Origin: Oscillospiraceae bacterium
Lineage (GTDB): Bacteria; Bacillota; Clostridia; Oscillospirales; Ruminococcaceae
Assembly (NCBI GenBank): GCA_014796735.1
Contig: JAAVIG010000204.1
Coordinates: 1 to 6,238, forward strand
Reading direction: 5' to 3'
Length of the DNA: 6,238 bases
Positions within the stretch are counted from its first letter, which is position 1. Every line of letters begins with the position of its first letter. This document shows, in pieces, positions 1 through 5,506 of the stretch. Under the pieces are notes generated by a model. The model made no database searches. It was not told the origin of the DNA and saw nothing but the letters and a program-made list of their open reading frames with translations. The position numbers and the translations under genes were made by a program.

Positions 1-97
1 ATATTATATCACCACAGGAAAAAATAGTCAACAGCTTTGAAAGGAATTTATGCTTTGATTTTAACATCAGCTTCCCTGTTTTTTGAACGGTTAATTA

Positions 98-113
98 AAA
101 CAGCACGCTGTTT
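98..113. repeat. Short inverted repeat upstream of the decarboxylase gene
   Basis: AAACAGC and GCTGTTT form a perfect 7-bp inverted repeat separated by only AC. It lies 31 bases before the decarboxylase start codon and just before its ribosome binding site. On the plus strand no T-run follows, so it does not look like a plus-strand terminator. On the minus strand it is followed by TTTTAATTAA, so a minus-strand hairpin terminator is conceivable. It could also be an operator. Its function is not established. Confidence 0.35.
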
Positions 114-144
114 ATAGCATCTCTAAGAAAGGAACAACTATAAA

Positions 145-1431
145 ATGAATACCCCCATACATGATTTTTTACAGTCCTATGCGGAAGAAAAAACAGTCCG
201 CTGTCATATGCCGGGCGGTAAAGCAAATTCTTATGATATAACCGAAATCGAGGGAGCGGACAGTCTTTTTGAAAGCGGCGGTATAATAAAGTCAAGCGAA
301 ACAAATGCCGCAAAGCTTTACGGAGCGGCGGATACACTATTTTCATGCGGCGGCAGTACTCTTTCTATACAAACAATGTTAGCTCTTGCAAAGGCGTACA
401 GCCCAAGCAAAAACCGTGTTGTCGCGTCAAGATTTTGTCATAAAAGTCTGCTTACCTCCTGCATATTATTGGGACTTGAAGTCGATTGGATATACCCGGA
501 TGAGTATTTATCCTGTAGGATCAGCCCTCAATCGGTAAAAGATAAAGTTAACAAAGACACCCTTTGCGTTTTTGCGCAAAGCATAGATTATTACGGCGGC
601 GAAAGTGACATAAAGGGCATATCCGAGGTTTGCGCGTCAAAAAATATACCCCTTTTGATCGACAACGCTCACGGAGCGTATAAGGTTTTTACCGATGATC
701 ACCCGCTATTTCTCGGCGCGGATATGACAGCCGACAGCGCGCATAAGACCCTGCCATGTCTTACGGGCGGCGGCTATCTGCATATAGGCAAAAACGCTCC
801 CCCTTTTTTTGCGGAAAGGGCAAAGGAGACCATGTCCCTTTTCGGAAGCTCCAGCCCGTCTTACCTGATCTTAGACAGCCTTGATTTGTGTAATCGCCAT
901 ATTTCCGACGAAAAGGAAAGGGCAAAATGGGTATTTGATGAAGTAAAAAGGTTAAAATCGGCTTTGGCGGAAATAGGCTATACTCTTAAAGAAAGCGACC
1001 CTATGAGAATTACAATTGACGCTAACGCTTACGGTTACAGCGGTTTTGCGTTATCTGAGGAATTGAGGAAGCGGGGAATTACTGCTGAGTTTTCCGACAT
1101 CAGGTATACGGTATTGCTGTTTTCAACCGCGCAGCCGTTGACCGATTTTACTCGTATATTTGAAGCCGCGAAGAATATCACGCTCTTATCGTCTGTTCCG
1201 TCAGTACCCGTTTCCTTACCCGAGTCTGTTTTTGCAATGTCGCCGAGAGAAGCTTTCTTTTCTTTGACAGAGTGGGTGCCCGTGGAAAAATCGGTAAACA
1301 GGATATGTGCCGATATAAACACGCCCTGTCCGCCCTGCGTTCCGTTAGCGGCGGCAGGAGAGGTAATTACGGCGCAGACGGCGGAAATGCTTAAGCTGTA
1401 TGGGGTTAAAAATATCAAGGTTGTAAAATAA
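145..1431 (+). CDS. Orn/Lys/Arg decarboxylase family PLP-dependent enzyme, short form
   Basis: Probable fold-type I PLP enzyme that would remove the carboxyl group of a basic amino acid (lysine, arginine or ornithine) in the cytoplasm, feeding polyamine synthesis. At 428 residues it lacks the N-terminal wing domain of the large enterobacterial decarboxylases, like Bacillus YaaO-type proteins. Visible marks are the N-terminal HMPGGKA segment (residues 21-27), DITEIEGADSLF just after it, IDNAHGA (172-178) with Asp173 as the likely PLP-ring-nitrogen partner, and DSAHKTLP (197-204) with Lys201 as the probable Schiff-base lysine. The C-terminal domain carries MSPREAFF and PCPPCVPLAAAGEVI, typical of the family's C-terminal domain. 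The ATG is preceded by AAAGGA at 128-133, 11 bases away. The usual PGHK is PGGK here, so His is replaced by Gly25. Substrate cannot be told from sequence, and some relatives are annotated only as aminotransferase-fold proteins. Family assignment is firm; lysine versus arginine is open. Confidence 0.88.
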   Translation: MNTPIHDFLQSYAEEKTVRCHMPGGKANSYDITEIEGADSLFESGGIIKSSETNAAKLYGAADTLFSCGGSTLSIQTMLALAKAYSPSKNRVVASRFCHKSLLTSCILLGLEVDWIYPDEYLSCRISPQSVKDKVNKDTLCVFAQSIDYYGGESDIKGISEVCASKNIPLLIDNAHGAYKVFTDDHPLFLGADMTADSAHKTLPCLTGGGYLHIGKNAPPFFAERAKETMSLFGSSSPSYLILDSLDLCNRHISDEKERAKWVFDEVKRLKSALAEIGYTLKESDPMRITIDANAYGYSGFALSEELRKRGITAEFSDIRYTVLLFSTAQPLTDFTRIFEAAKNITLLSSVPSVPVSLPESVFAMSPREAFFSLTEWVPVEKSVNRICADINTPCPPCVPLAAAGEVITAQTAEMLKLYGVKNIKVVK

Positions 1432-1440
1432 TAAAGCGTT

Positions 1441-1484
1441 ATCACATTACAGCGGCAGCAGCTTTCCTTATAACGTGATTTTTT
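1441..1484 (+). terminator. Possible rho-independent terminator after the decarboxylase gene
   Basis: ATCAC-A-TTA (1441-1449) can pair with TAA-C-GTGAT (1471-1479), with one A/C mismatch, and the right arm runs into TTTTTT (1479-1484). A competing 6-bp stem, CGTTAT (1437-1442) with ATAACG (1470-1475), overlaps it. The loop is long (about 21 bases), so the structure is weaker than a classical terminator. Its place 10 bases past the stop codon, with a T-run, makes the role reasonable. Confidence 0.5.
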
Positions 1485-1489
1485 ATAAC

Positions 1490-1503
1490 GGCGGAGTGCC
1501 GCC
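1490..1503. repeat. GC-rich hairpin at the left of the intergenic gap
   Basis: GGCGG (1490-1494) and CCGCC (1499-1503) pair perfectly around an AGTG loop. It is followed by a C-rich stretch, not a T-run, so it is not a terminator. The stretch 1504-1610 after it shows no credible gene. It is strongly pyrimidine-rich on the plus strand and holds one perfect 10-base palindrome, ATTCGCGAAT at 1570-1579. The hairpin resembles the GGCGGC-TTC-GCCGCC hairpin at 1695-1709, so both could be parts of one longer repeat unit; that is inference. Confidence 0.45.
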
Positions 1504-1610
1504 TGTTCCCCCACCAAACCTCTGCAATGTATATCTACGCCTATTCCCCCATAAAGCTCCTGCCGCCCCATTCGCGAATATTGCTCCTATCTTAATGCTG
1601 CCCAACCGCA

Positions 1611-1711
1611 GGGGCGAAGCCGCAAATTCCCTTACGGGAATTTGCCCGCCGACGGCTGACGCCGCCGACGGTGCCGAATTTTCTCCGAAAATTCGGCGGC
1701 TTCGCCGCCCC
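1611..1711. repeat. 101-base hairpin-rich element with inverted ends
   Basis: The ends are inverted copies: GGCGAAGCCG (1613-1622) is the exact reverse complement of CGGCTTCGCC (1697-1706), flanked by GGGG on the left and GCCCC on the right. Inside are a 10-bp perfect stem, GCAAATTCCC/GGGAATTTGC (1622-1631 with 1636-1645, loop TTAC), and an 11-bp perfect stem, GCCGAATTTTC/GAAAATTCGGC (1673-1683 with 1687-1697, loop TCC). There is also a short local stem, GGCGGC/GCCGCC (1695-1700 with 1704-1709). Between the two long stems GCCGACGG occurs twice (1648-1655 and 1664-1671). The GC content is clearly above that of the flanking AT-rich DNA. No coding capacity is credible. It resembles small palindromic interspersed repeats found between genes in many bacteria, possibly MITE-like. 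Copy number elsewhere cannot be seen here, and no target-site duplication was recognised. Confidence 0.7.
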
Positions 1712-1765
1712 ACCCTCTGCTCTCCCCGACACAACAGCTTGATATAACGAAAAAAAATTATAAGG

Positions 1766-1794
1766 TTGCTTTTTAATCGATACTATGATATAAT
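1766..1794 (+). promoter_or_regulatory. Sigma-A-type promoter for uvrC (extended -10)
   Basis: TTGCTT (1766-1771) and a consensus TATAAT (1789-1794) are 17 bases apart, and a TG one base before the -10 (1786-1787) makes it an extended -10. Transcription would start near 1801, about 40 bases before the uvrC ATG. This would probably drive uvrC-rsmD-coaD as one transcript. It also argues against a uvrC start upstream of 1800. Confidence 0.75.
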
Positions 1795-1828
1795 AACCTC
1801 ATACTGTGGAAAAAAGAAAAACCATATC

Positions 1829-1833
1829 AAAGG
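1829..1833 (+). promoter_or_regulatory. Ribosome binding site deciding the uvrC start
   Basis: AAAGG lies 7 bases before the ATG at 1841. The frame is open further upstream to an ATG at 1766, but that codon sits within the promoter and has no such site, so 1841 is the better start. Confidence 0.65.
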
Positions 1834-1840
1834 TAACATT

Positions 1841-3664
1841 ATGAACGAAAGACTCCCTTACCTCCGCGAAAAAGCCAATAAACTCCCCCTGACCCCGGGC
1901 GTTTACCAAATGAAGGACAGCGGCGGCAAAATAATATATATCGGTAAAGCAAAGGCTTTAAAAAACCGCGTGACAAGTTATTTCCGCGCAATAGAAAGCC
2001 ATAACCCCAAAACCTACCGCTTGGTGCAAAACATCAACGATTTTGATTTTATCGTGACCCCCACCGAGCTGGACGCCCTTGTTCTGGAAGCAAGCTTAAT
2101 AAAGCTGCACAGCCCCAAATACAACATCCTGCTTAAGGACGATAAGGGCTACAACTACATTAAAATATCGGGCGAGGACTACCCAAGAATAACCTACGCT
2201 CTGCAAACGGACGACAAAAAAGCCGAATATATAGGCCCCTACACTAGCGGTTACACCGTTAAACAGGCGGTAGAGGAGGCCAACAAGCTTTTCATGCTCC
2301 CCACCTGCACCCGAAAATTCCCCCGCGATTTCGGAAAGGAACGTCCCTGCCTTAATTTTCATATAGGCCGCTGCATGGGAGTATGCAAGGGCAAAATATC
2401 CCCCGATGAATACAAAAAAAGCGTAAATCAGGCGATAAACTATATAAAAAACGGCAGTAAGCAAAGCATCGAACGTCTTACAAAGGAAATGGAGGAATAC
2501 GCGGAAAAGCTTGAATTTGAAAAGGCGGCTAAGCTTCGCGACAGAATCGCCGCCATTCAGAAGGCGGAGCTGACCCAGCACATTTATTCCTCAAAAACCA
2601 CCGACTACGACGTTGTGGCGGCGGCGGTAAATATGGACAAATGCAGCGTGGCAGTGGTAAAATACCGCGGCGGCAGGCTTATTGACAAGGAAAATTTCTT
2701 TATCGGCGAGGAAAACGACAGCAGTCAGACACGAGAGGATTTTCTTGTGGAATATTATTCCGATAAATCGGAAATGCCCAAGGAAATATATATCGATACC
2801 GAGATAGAAGGCAAAGAGCTGCTTGAAAGCTACTTTACCGACAGATACAAGCACAAGGTATCAATAATCGTACCTAAAAGAGGCGAGGGCTTGACCCAAG
2901 TGACCCTTGCCAAAAGCAACGCCGAGGAGTATCTGTCCCTCAGAGTAGGCAGAACCGCAAAGGAAATCTCCGCCTTGGAGGACTTAAAAAACATTTTAGG
3001 ACTTTCCAAGACCCCCGAAATAATCGAAAGCTACGATATTTCCAATATGGGCGAGGAAACAAGAGTCGCGGGAATGGTGGTTTTCAAAAACGGCAGACCC
3101 TTTAAGCAGGGGTACAAAAAATTCAATATAAAATACGTTCAGGGCATAGACGACTACGCCTGCATGCGGGAAGTGGTTGAAAGGCGGATACGGCGTTACC
3201 TTGACGGAGATGAAAGCTTTGCCCCGCTGCCCGACCTTATACTGCTTGACGGCGGCAAGGGACATGTTGCGGCGGTAAAGGAGATATTGGACAAGCTAAA
3301 CGTTCAGATAAGCCTTTACGGTCTTGTGAAGGACGATAAGCACCGCACCCGCGCGATAGCAAGGGAGGGCGGAGAGATACAGGTCAACAGCAACAAGAAC
3401 GTTTTTACCCTTATCACAAGGATACAGGACGAGGTCCACCGCTTTTCGATAAATTTCCAAAGAAAGCAGCATAAAAAGAAGCAGTATGAATTGGAGCTTA
3501 CCCGCGTTCACGGTATCGGGGAAGCAAAGGCTATGACGCTGCTTAAAGAATACAAGACGAAAAAAGCGATGAAGGAGGCTACCGCCGAGCAGCTGGCGCA
3601 GACCGCAAAGATAAGCAGGGAAGTAGCGGAAGAGCTTTATTTGTTTATACAGGAAACATTTTAA
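1841..3664 (+). CDS. uvrC: UvrABC excinuclease subunit C
   Basis: Cytoplasmic dual-incision nuclease of nucleotide excision repair; after UvrAB marks a lesion it cuts 3' and then 5' of it. The 607 residues are normal for the family and every expected part is present. The GIY-YIG domain (about 16-100) has GVY and YIGKA, with Tyr33, Arg43, Tyr47 and Glu83 aligning with the known 3'-incision residues Tyr29, Arg39, Tyr43 and Glu76 of Thermotoga UvrC. Cys156, Cys170, Cys178 and Cys182 match the spacing of the iron-sulfur ligands reported for E. coli UvrC. A UVR domain (about 206-241, EKLEFEKAAKLRDRI) would bind UvrB. The RNase H-like 5'-incision domain has Asp399 (SYDIS), Asp470 (LLDGGKG) and His533 (DEVHRF). 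A helix-hairpin-helix region (about 555-605, HGIGEAKA) ends the protein. It is the first gene of the probable uvrC-rsmD-coaD transcript. The gene appears intact, and the assignment is as good as certain. Confidence 0.97.
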   Translation: MNERLPYLREKANKLPLTPGVYQMKDSGGKIIYIGKAKALKNRVTSYFRAIESHNPKTYRLVQNINDFDFIVTPTELDALVLEASLIKLHSPKYNILLKDDKGYNYIKISGEDYPRITYALQTDDKKAEYIGPYTSGYTVKQAVEEANKLFMLPTCTRKFPRDFGKERPCLNFHIGRCMGVCKGKISPDEYKKSVNQAINYIKNGSKQSIERLTKEMEEYAEKLEFEKAAKLRDRIAAIQKAELTQHIYSSKTTDYDVVAAAVNMDKCSVAVVKYRGGRLIDKENFFIGEENDSSQTREDFLVEYYSDKSEMPKEIYIDTEIEGKELLESYFTDRYKHKVSIIVPKRGEGLTQVTLAKSNAEEYLSLRVGRTAKEISALEDLKNILGLSKTPEIIESYDISNMGEETRVAGMVVFKNGRPFKQGYKKFNIKYVQGIDDYACMREVVERRIRRYLDGDESFAPLPDLILLDGGKGHVAAVKEILDKLNVQISLYGLVKDDKHRTRAIAREGGEIQVNSNKNVFTLITRIQDEVHRFSINFQRKQHKKKQYELELTRVHGIGEAKAMTLLKEYKTKKAMKEATAEQLAQTAKISREVAEELYLFIQETF

Positions 3665-3668
3665 ATTG

Positions 3669-3673
3669 AGGAG
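3669..3673 (+). promoter_or_regulatory. Ribosome binding site supporting the TTG start of rsmD
   Basis: AGGAG lies 8 bases before the TTG at 3682, in the 17-base gap after uvrC. The spacing and strength support TTG as the real start. No ATG nearby keeps the conserved N-terminal RVITGSAKGR. Confidence 0.75.
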
Positions 3674-3681
3674 ATAATAAA

Positions 3682-4275
3682 TTGAGAGTTATTACAGGCT
3701 CCGCCAAGGGCAGGCGGCTGAAAACTTTGCCCGGATTAGAGGTGCGCCCCACCATTGAGGGCGTCAAGGAAGCTATTTTCAGTATAGTGCAGTTTGAGGT
3801 GGAGGACGCGGTGGTGCTGGACATGTTCGCGGGCTCGGGACAGCTCGGAATTGAAGCGCTCAGCCGCGGTGCGAAAAAAGTGTGCTTTGTTGATAATTCC
3901 GCGGAATCGATCAAAATAATATGGGATAATTTAAAGCACACGCGGCTTGAAGCAAATGCCGTTGTATTAAACATGGCAAATAACGCCTTTTTGCGCAGCA
4001 CCAAGGAAAAATTTGACATAGCTATCTTAGACCCGCCATATAATCATAAATTGATACAAAAAACTATGCCTCAACTGGTTGAAAAAATGTCCGAATGTGG
4101 TATAATAATATGTGAGCATGAAAGAGAGACTGATCTCCCCGAACGCTTCGGCGATTTTGCTATAAGCAAGATATACCGCCACGGCAGAGCTACTCTTACC
4201 GCTTACAGGCGTAAAGCCGACGATACGGACGAGACCGGAGCCACGGACGAAGAAGCGAACAGCGAAAACGAATAA
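3682..4275 (+). CDS. rsmD: 16S rRNA (guanine-N2)-methyltransferase RsmD
   Basis: SAM-dependent methyltransferase that modifies guanine 966 (E. coli numbering) of 16S rRNA during assembly of the 30S subunit. The start codon is TTG. The N-terminus RVITGSAKGRRL and RPTIEGVKEAIFSI (22-35) are family hallmarks. The SAM-binding loop is LDMFAGSGQLGIEALSRGA (46-64), followed by the acidic strand end FVDNS (69-73). The catalytic DPPY motif is at 117-120. The gene begins 17 bases after the uvrC stop, so translation is probably coupled or at least co-transcribed. coaD follows 67 bases later, an order also seen in Bacillus (ylbH-coaD). The last 19 residues (179-197) form an acidic tail with no Lys or Arg, beyond the usual family end of about 185 residues. 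That tail is probably disordered; its purpose is unknown. Confidence 0.93.
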   Translation: MRVITGSAKGRRLKTLPGLEVRPTIEGVKEAIFSIVQFEVEDAVVLDMFAGSGQLGIEALSRGAKKVCFVDNSAESIKIIWDNLKHTRLEANAVVLNMANNAFLRSTKEKFDIAILDPPYNHKLIQKTMPQLVEKMSECGIIICEHERETDLPERFGDFAISKIYRHGRATLTAYRRKADDTDETGATDEEANSENE

Positions 4276-4342
4276 TCGTGCGGTTGCGCTTACGGAAAGC
4301 CATTACACCTGTCGGGTACGGCAGCGGAAAGGAAAAACAACA

Positions 4343-4843
4343 ATGAGAACGGCAATCTACCCCGGCAGCTTCGACCCTGTTACCTGCGGACATCTCGATA
4401 TAATAAAAAGAGCGGCAAGGCTTTTTGACAAGCTGATAGTTTTGGTTTCGGTAAATCCCACAAAAGCCTCCTGCTTCACACCCGAGGAAAGAGTCGATTT
4501 TATAAAAAGAGTCACCGTAAATATCCCCAACATAGAGGTGGACAGCTATGACGGGCTGCTGATAGACTATTTTAATCTAAAAAAAGCCGATGTTATTGTA
4601 AAGGGCTTAAGGGCAATGTCCGATTTTGAGTACGAATTTCAAATGGCTCTTGTCAACAAGGATCTGTGCTATAAAGCGGAAACGGTTTTCCTTTGCGCCG
4701 ATGTGGTGGGTACGTTTTTATCCTCCAGCATGGTCAAGCAGATCGCGCTTTTTGACGGAGACATAAGTTCCTATGTTCCTTTGGAGATCGAAAGGGATAT
4801 AATGAAAGGGGTCAAACGGCTGAAAAAGTCGGAAAAAGACTGA
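4343..4843 (+). CDS. coaD: Phosphopantetheine adenylyltransferase
   Basis: Catalyses the fourth step of coenzyme A synthesis in the cytoplasm: 4'-phosphopantetheine plus ATP gives dephospho-CoA plus pyrophosphate. At 166 residues it has the normal bacterial length. The nucleotidyltransferase start YPGSFDPVTCGH (6-17) contains the TxGH motif with His17. Lys41 lies in NPTK (38-41). The signature KGLRAMSDFEYEFQMA (87-102) keeps Arg90, and the phosphate-binding SSSMVK (127-132) is intact. The site usually held by Tyr or Trp just before FxSSS (as in EYSF or EWSF) is Gly123 here, a mild departure. The ATG has GGAAAGGA (4326-4333) upstream. A small hairpin, CTGTCG/CGGCAG with one wobble pair (4309-4314 with 4319-4324), directly precedes that site and might affect translation. 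It is the last gene of the probable uvrC-rsmD-coaD transcript. Confidence 0.96.
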   Translation: MRTAIYPGSFDPVTCGHLDIIKRAARLFDKLIVLVSVNPTKASCFTPEERVDFIKRVTVNIPNIEVDSYDGLLIDYFNLKKADVIVKGLRAMSDFEYEFQMALVNKDLCYKAETVFLCADVVGTFLSSSMVKQIALFDGDISSYVPLEIERDIMKGVKRLKKSEKD

Positions 4844-4870
4844 CGCTTTGATTTGGAGCGTTTTGTTTTT
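4843..4870 (+). terminator. Weak terminator after coaD
   Basis: ACGCT (4843-4847) pairs with AGCGT (4857-4861), extendable by two T-G wobble pairs, and TTTTGTTTTT follows (4861-4870). The stem begins on the last base of the coaD stop codon. It is short, so termination is likely partial and some read-through into the coiled-coil gene is plausible. Confidence 0.5.
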
Positions 4871-4887
4871 AATATAAAAGCATGTTA

Positions 4888-4907
4888 GCATGTGAAGCTT
4901 CATATGC
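4888..4907. repeat. 20-base near-perfect inverted repeat, candidate operator
   Basis: GCATGTGAAG is followed with no spacer by CTTCATATGC. The two halves are inverted copies except for one position (G4892 against T4903), and the central 10 bases, TGAAGCTTCA, are a perfect palindrome. It ends one base before a possible -35 box (TTGCGG at 4909). A spacerless palindrome next to a promoter is the usual form of a dimeric regulator's binding site, but no regulator is identifiable here. It is not followed by a T-run, so it is not a terminator. Confidence 0.5.
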
Positions 4908-4908
4908 C

Positions 4909-4937
4909 TTGCGGACAAACTTTGAACTGATTATACA
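4909..4937 (+). promoter_or_regulatory. Possible promoter of the coiled-coil gene
   Basis: TTGCGG (4909-4914) and TATACA (4932-4937) are 17 bases apart; each matches the sigma-A consensus at four of six positions. The -10 box overlaps the left arm of a small hairpin, ACAGC-TTT-GCTGT (4935-4947). The site lies in the 123-base gap after coaD and would give a leader of about 25 bases. It is weak by sequence, and the gene may also be reached by read-through from coaD. Confidence 0.4.
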
Positions 4938-4966
4938 GCTTTGCTGTCGGAAAGGAAGTAAAAATT

Positions 4967-5413
4967 ATGAATATTGACGACGCATTGGAAGCAATGGACG
5001 AAATACTTGACAAATCAATGCAGGTGCCTTTTTCACAGAAAAAGGGCATGGTAGACGTAAGCGCATTGAGAGATCTTATCGAGGACGTACGAATGAATAT
5101 GCCTACCGAGATCACTCAGGCGAGAAATCTTGTGAATGACCGCAAGGCGATCTTAAGCGACGCCAAGCAGGAGGCGGACCGCATTATCCGCAAGGCGGAG
5201 GAGAGAGCCGAAAGGCTTGTTTCACAGCAGGAGATCACAAGACAGGCTAACGAAAAGGCTACGCAGATACTTACCAACGCCCAGACTAAGTATACGGAGC
5301 TTTGCAAAACCACAAACGAGTATGTTGATTCCATGCTGTCAAGGGTCGAGGAGCTGCTTACCAACGACTTGGCGGACGTTAAAAAGGCCAAGACGGCTTT
5401 AAAAAGAAAATAA
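4967..5413 (+). CDS. Conserved coiled-coil protein, function unknown (often auto-named ATPase subunit-like)
   Basis: A 148-residue cytoplasmic protein without signal peptide or membrane segment. The N-terminal part (1-50) has an acidic helix, then VPFS, a Met-Val-Asp turn and ALRDLIEDVRMNMP. This resembles small clostridial proteins found near coaD that databases label ATPase or V-type ATPase subunit H-like; that is recollection of the family, not a search. Residues about 50-148 are almost all charged helix. Alanines recur every 11 residues (66/77, 70/81, 94/105), the hendecad pattern of right-handed coiled coils such as the ATP synthase b subunit stalk. It has no nucleotide-binding motif, so a real ATPase activity is not supported. 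The C-terminus is basic (KKAKTALKRK). The start has AAGGAAG at 4952-4958, 8 bases before the ATG. A structural or scaffolding role, perhaps DivIVA-like, is possible but unproven. Confidence 0.85.
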   Translation: MNIDDALEAMDEILDKSMQVPFSQKKGMVDVSALRDLIEDVRMNMPTEITQARNLVNDRKAILSDAKQEADRIIRKAEERAERLVSQQEITRQANEKATQILTNAQTKYTELCKTTNEYVDSMLSRVEELLTNDLADVKKAKTALKRK

Positions 5414-5460
5414 TCGTCATATTAAAGTTCACATCGGCTCTATATTGTGATCAAAACGCG

Positions 5461-5505
5461 AATAACCCGTTAAAAACAGTGTATCTGCTTTTAACGGGTT
5501 ATTTT
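5461..5505. terminator. Shared terminator between convergent genes
   Basis: AATAACCCGTTAAAA (5461-5475) and TTTTAACGGGTTATT (5489-5503) form a perfect 15-bp stem around a 13-base loop, in which CAG/CTG can add three more pairs. On the plus strand it lies 47 bases past the coiled-coil gene stop and is followed by TTATC. On the minus strand it begins 3 bases past the stop of the surface-protein gene. The AT-rich outer and inner stem ends and the symmetric position suggest it stops transcription from both sides. The T-tract is modest on the plus side and interrupted by CGCG on the minus side. Confidence 0.85.
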
Positions 5506-5506
5506 A

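Noticed and set aside
3..86. Plus-strand frame open from the window edge to a TGA at 84-86, possibly the tail of an upstream gene
   Set aside because: Only 27 codons are visible, such a length is not rare by chance in AT-rich DNA, and the residues match no family I recognise.
83..116. TTGAAC (83-88) with TTTATA (111-116) as a promoter for the decarboxylase
   Set aside because: The spacer is 22 bases, too long for a normal sigma-A promoter, and no better -10 was found, so no promoter is called there.
1611..1711. CRISPR array or riboswitch in the hairpin block
   Set aside because: There is no regular repeat-spacer spacing, and the stems do not match any riboswitch architecture I can recognise; each arm occurs only as its own inverted partner.
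1475..1747. Open frames on both strands across the intergenic gap (plus 1475-1747, minus 1483-1734 and 1035-1571)
   Set aside because: They run through hairpin repeats or lie antisense to the decarboxylase, have Pro/Gly/Ala/Arg-rich translations reflecting GC-rich repeats, and no family resemblance.
1766..1840. Upstream ATG extension of uvrC
   Set aside because: It would place the start codon inside the promoter -35 box and adds 25 residues that UvrC proteins do not have.
2096..3511. Several minus-strand open frames within uvrC
   Set aside because: They are antisense shadows of an intact, well-conserved coding sequence, without ribosome binding sites or family features.
5429..5450. TCACA and TGTGA as a CRP-like inverted site after the coiled-coil gene
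   Set aside because: Only 5 bases per arm with no inner symmetry, in a 3' region between convergent genes where such control is unlikely.
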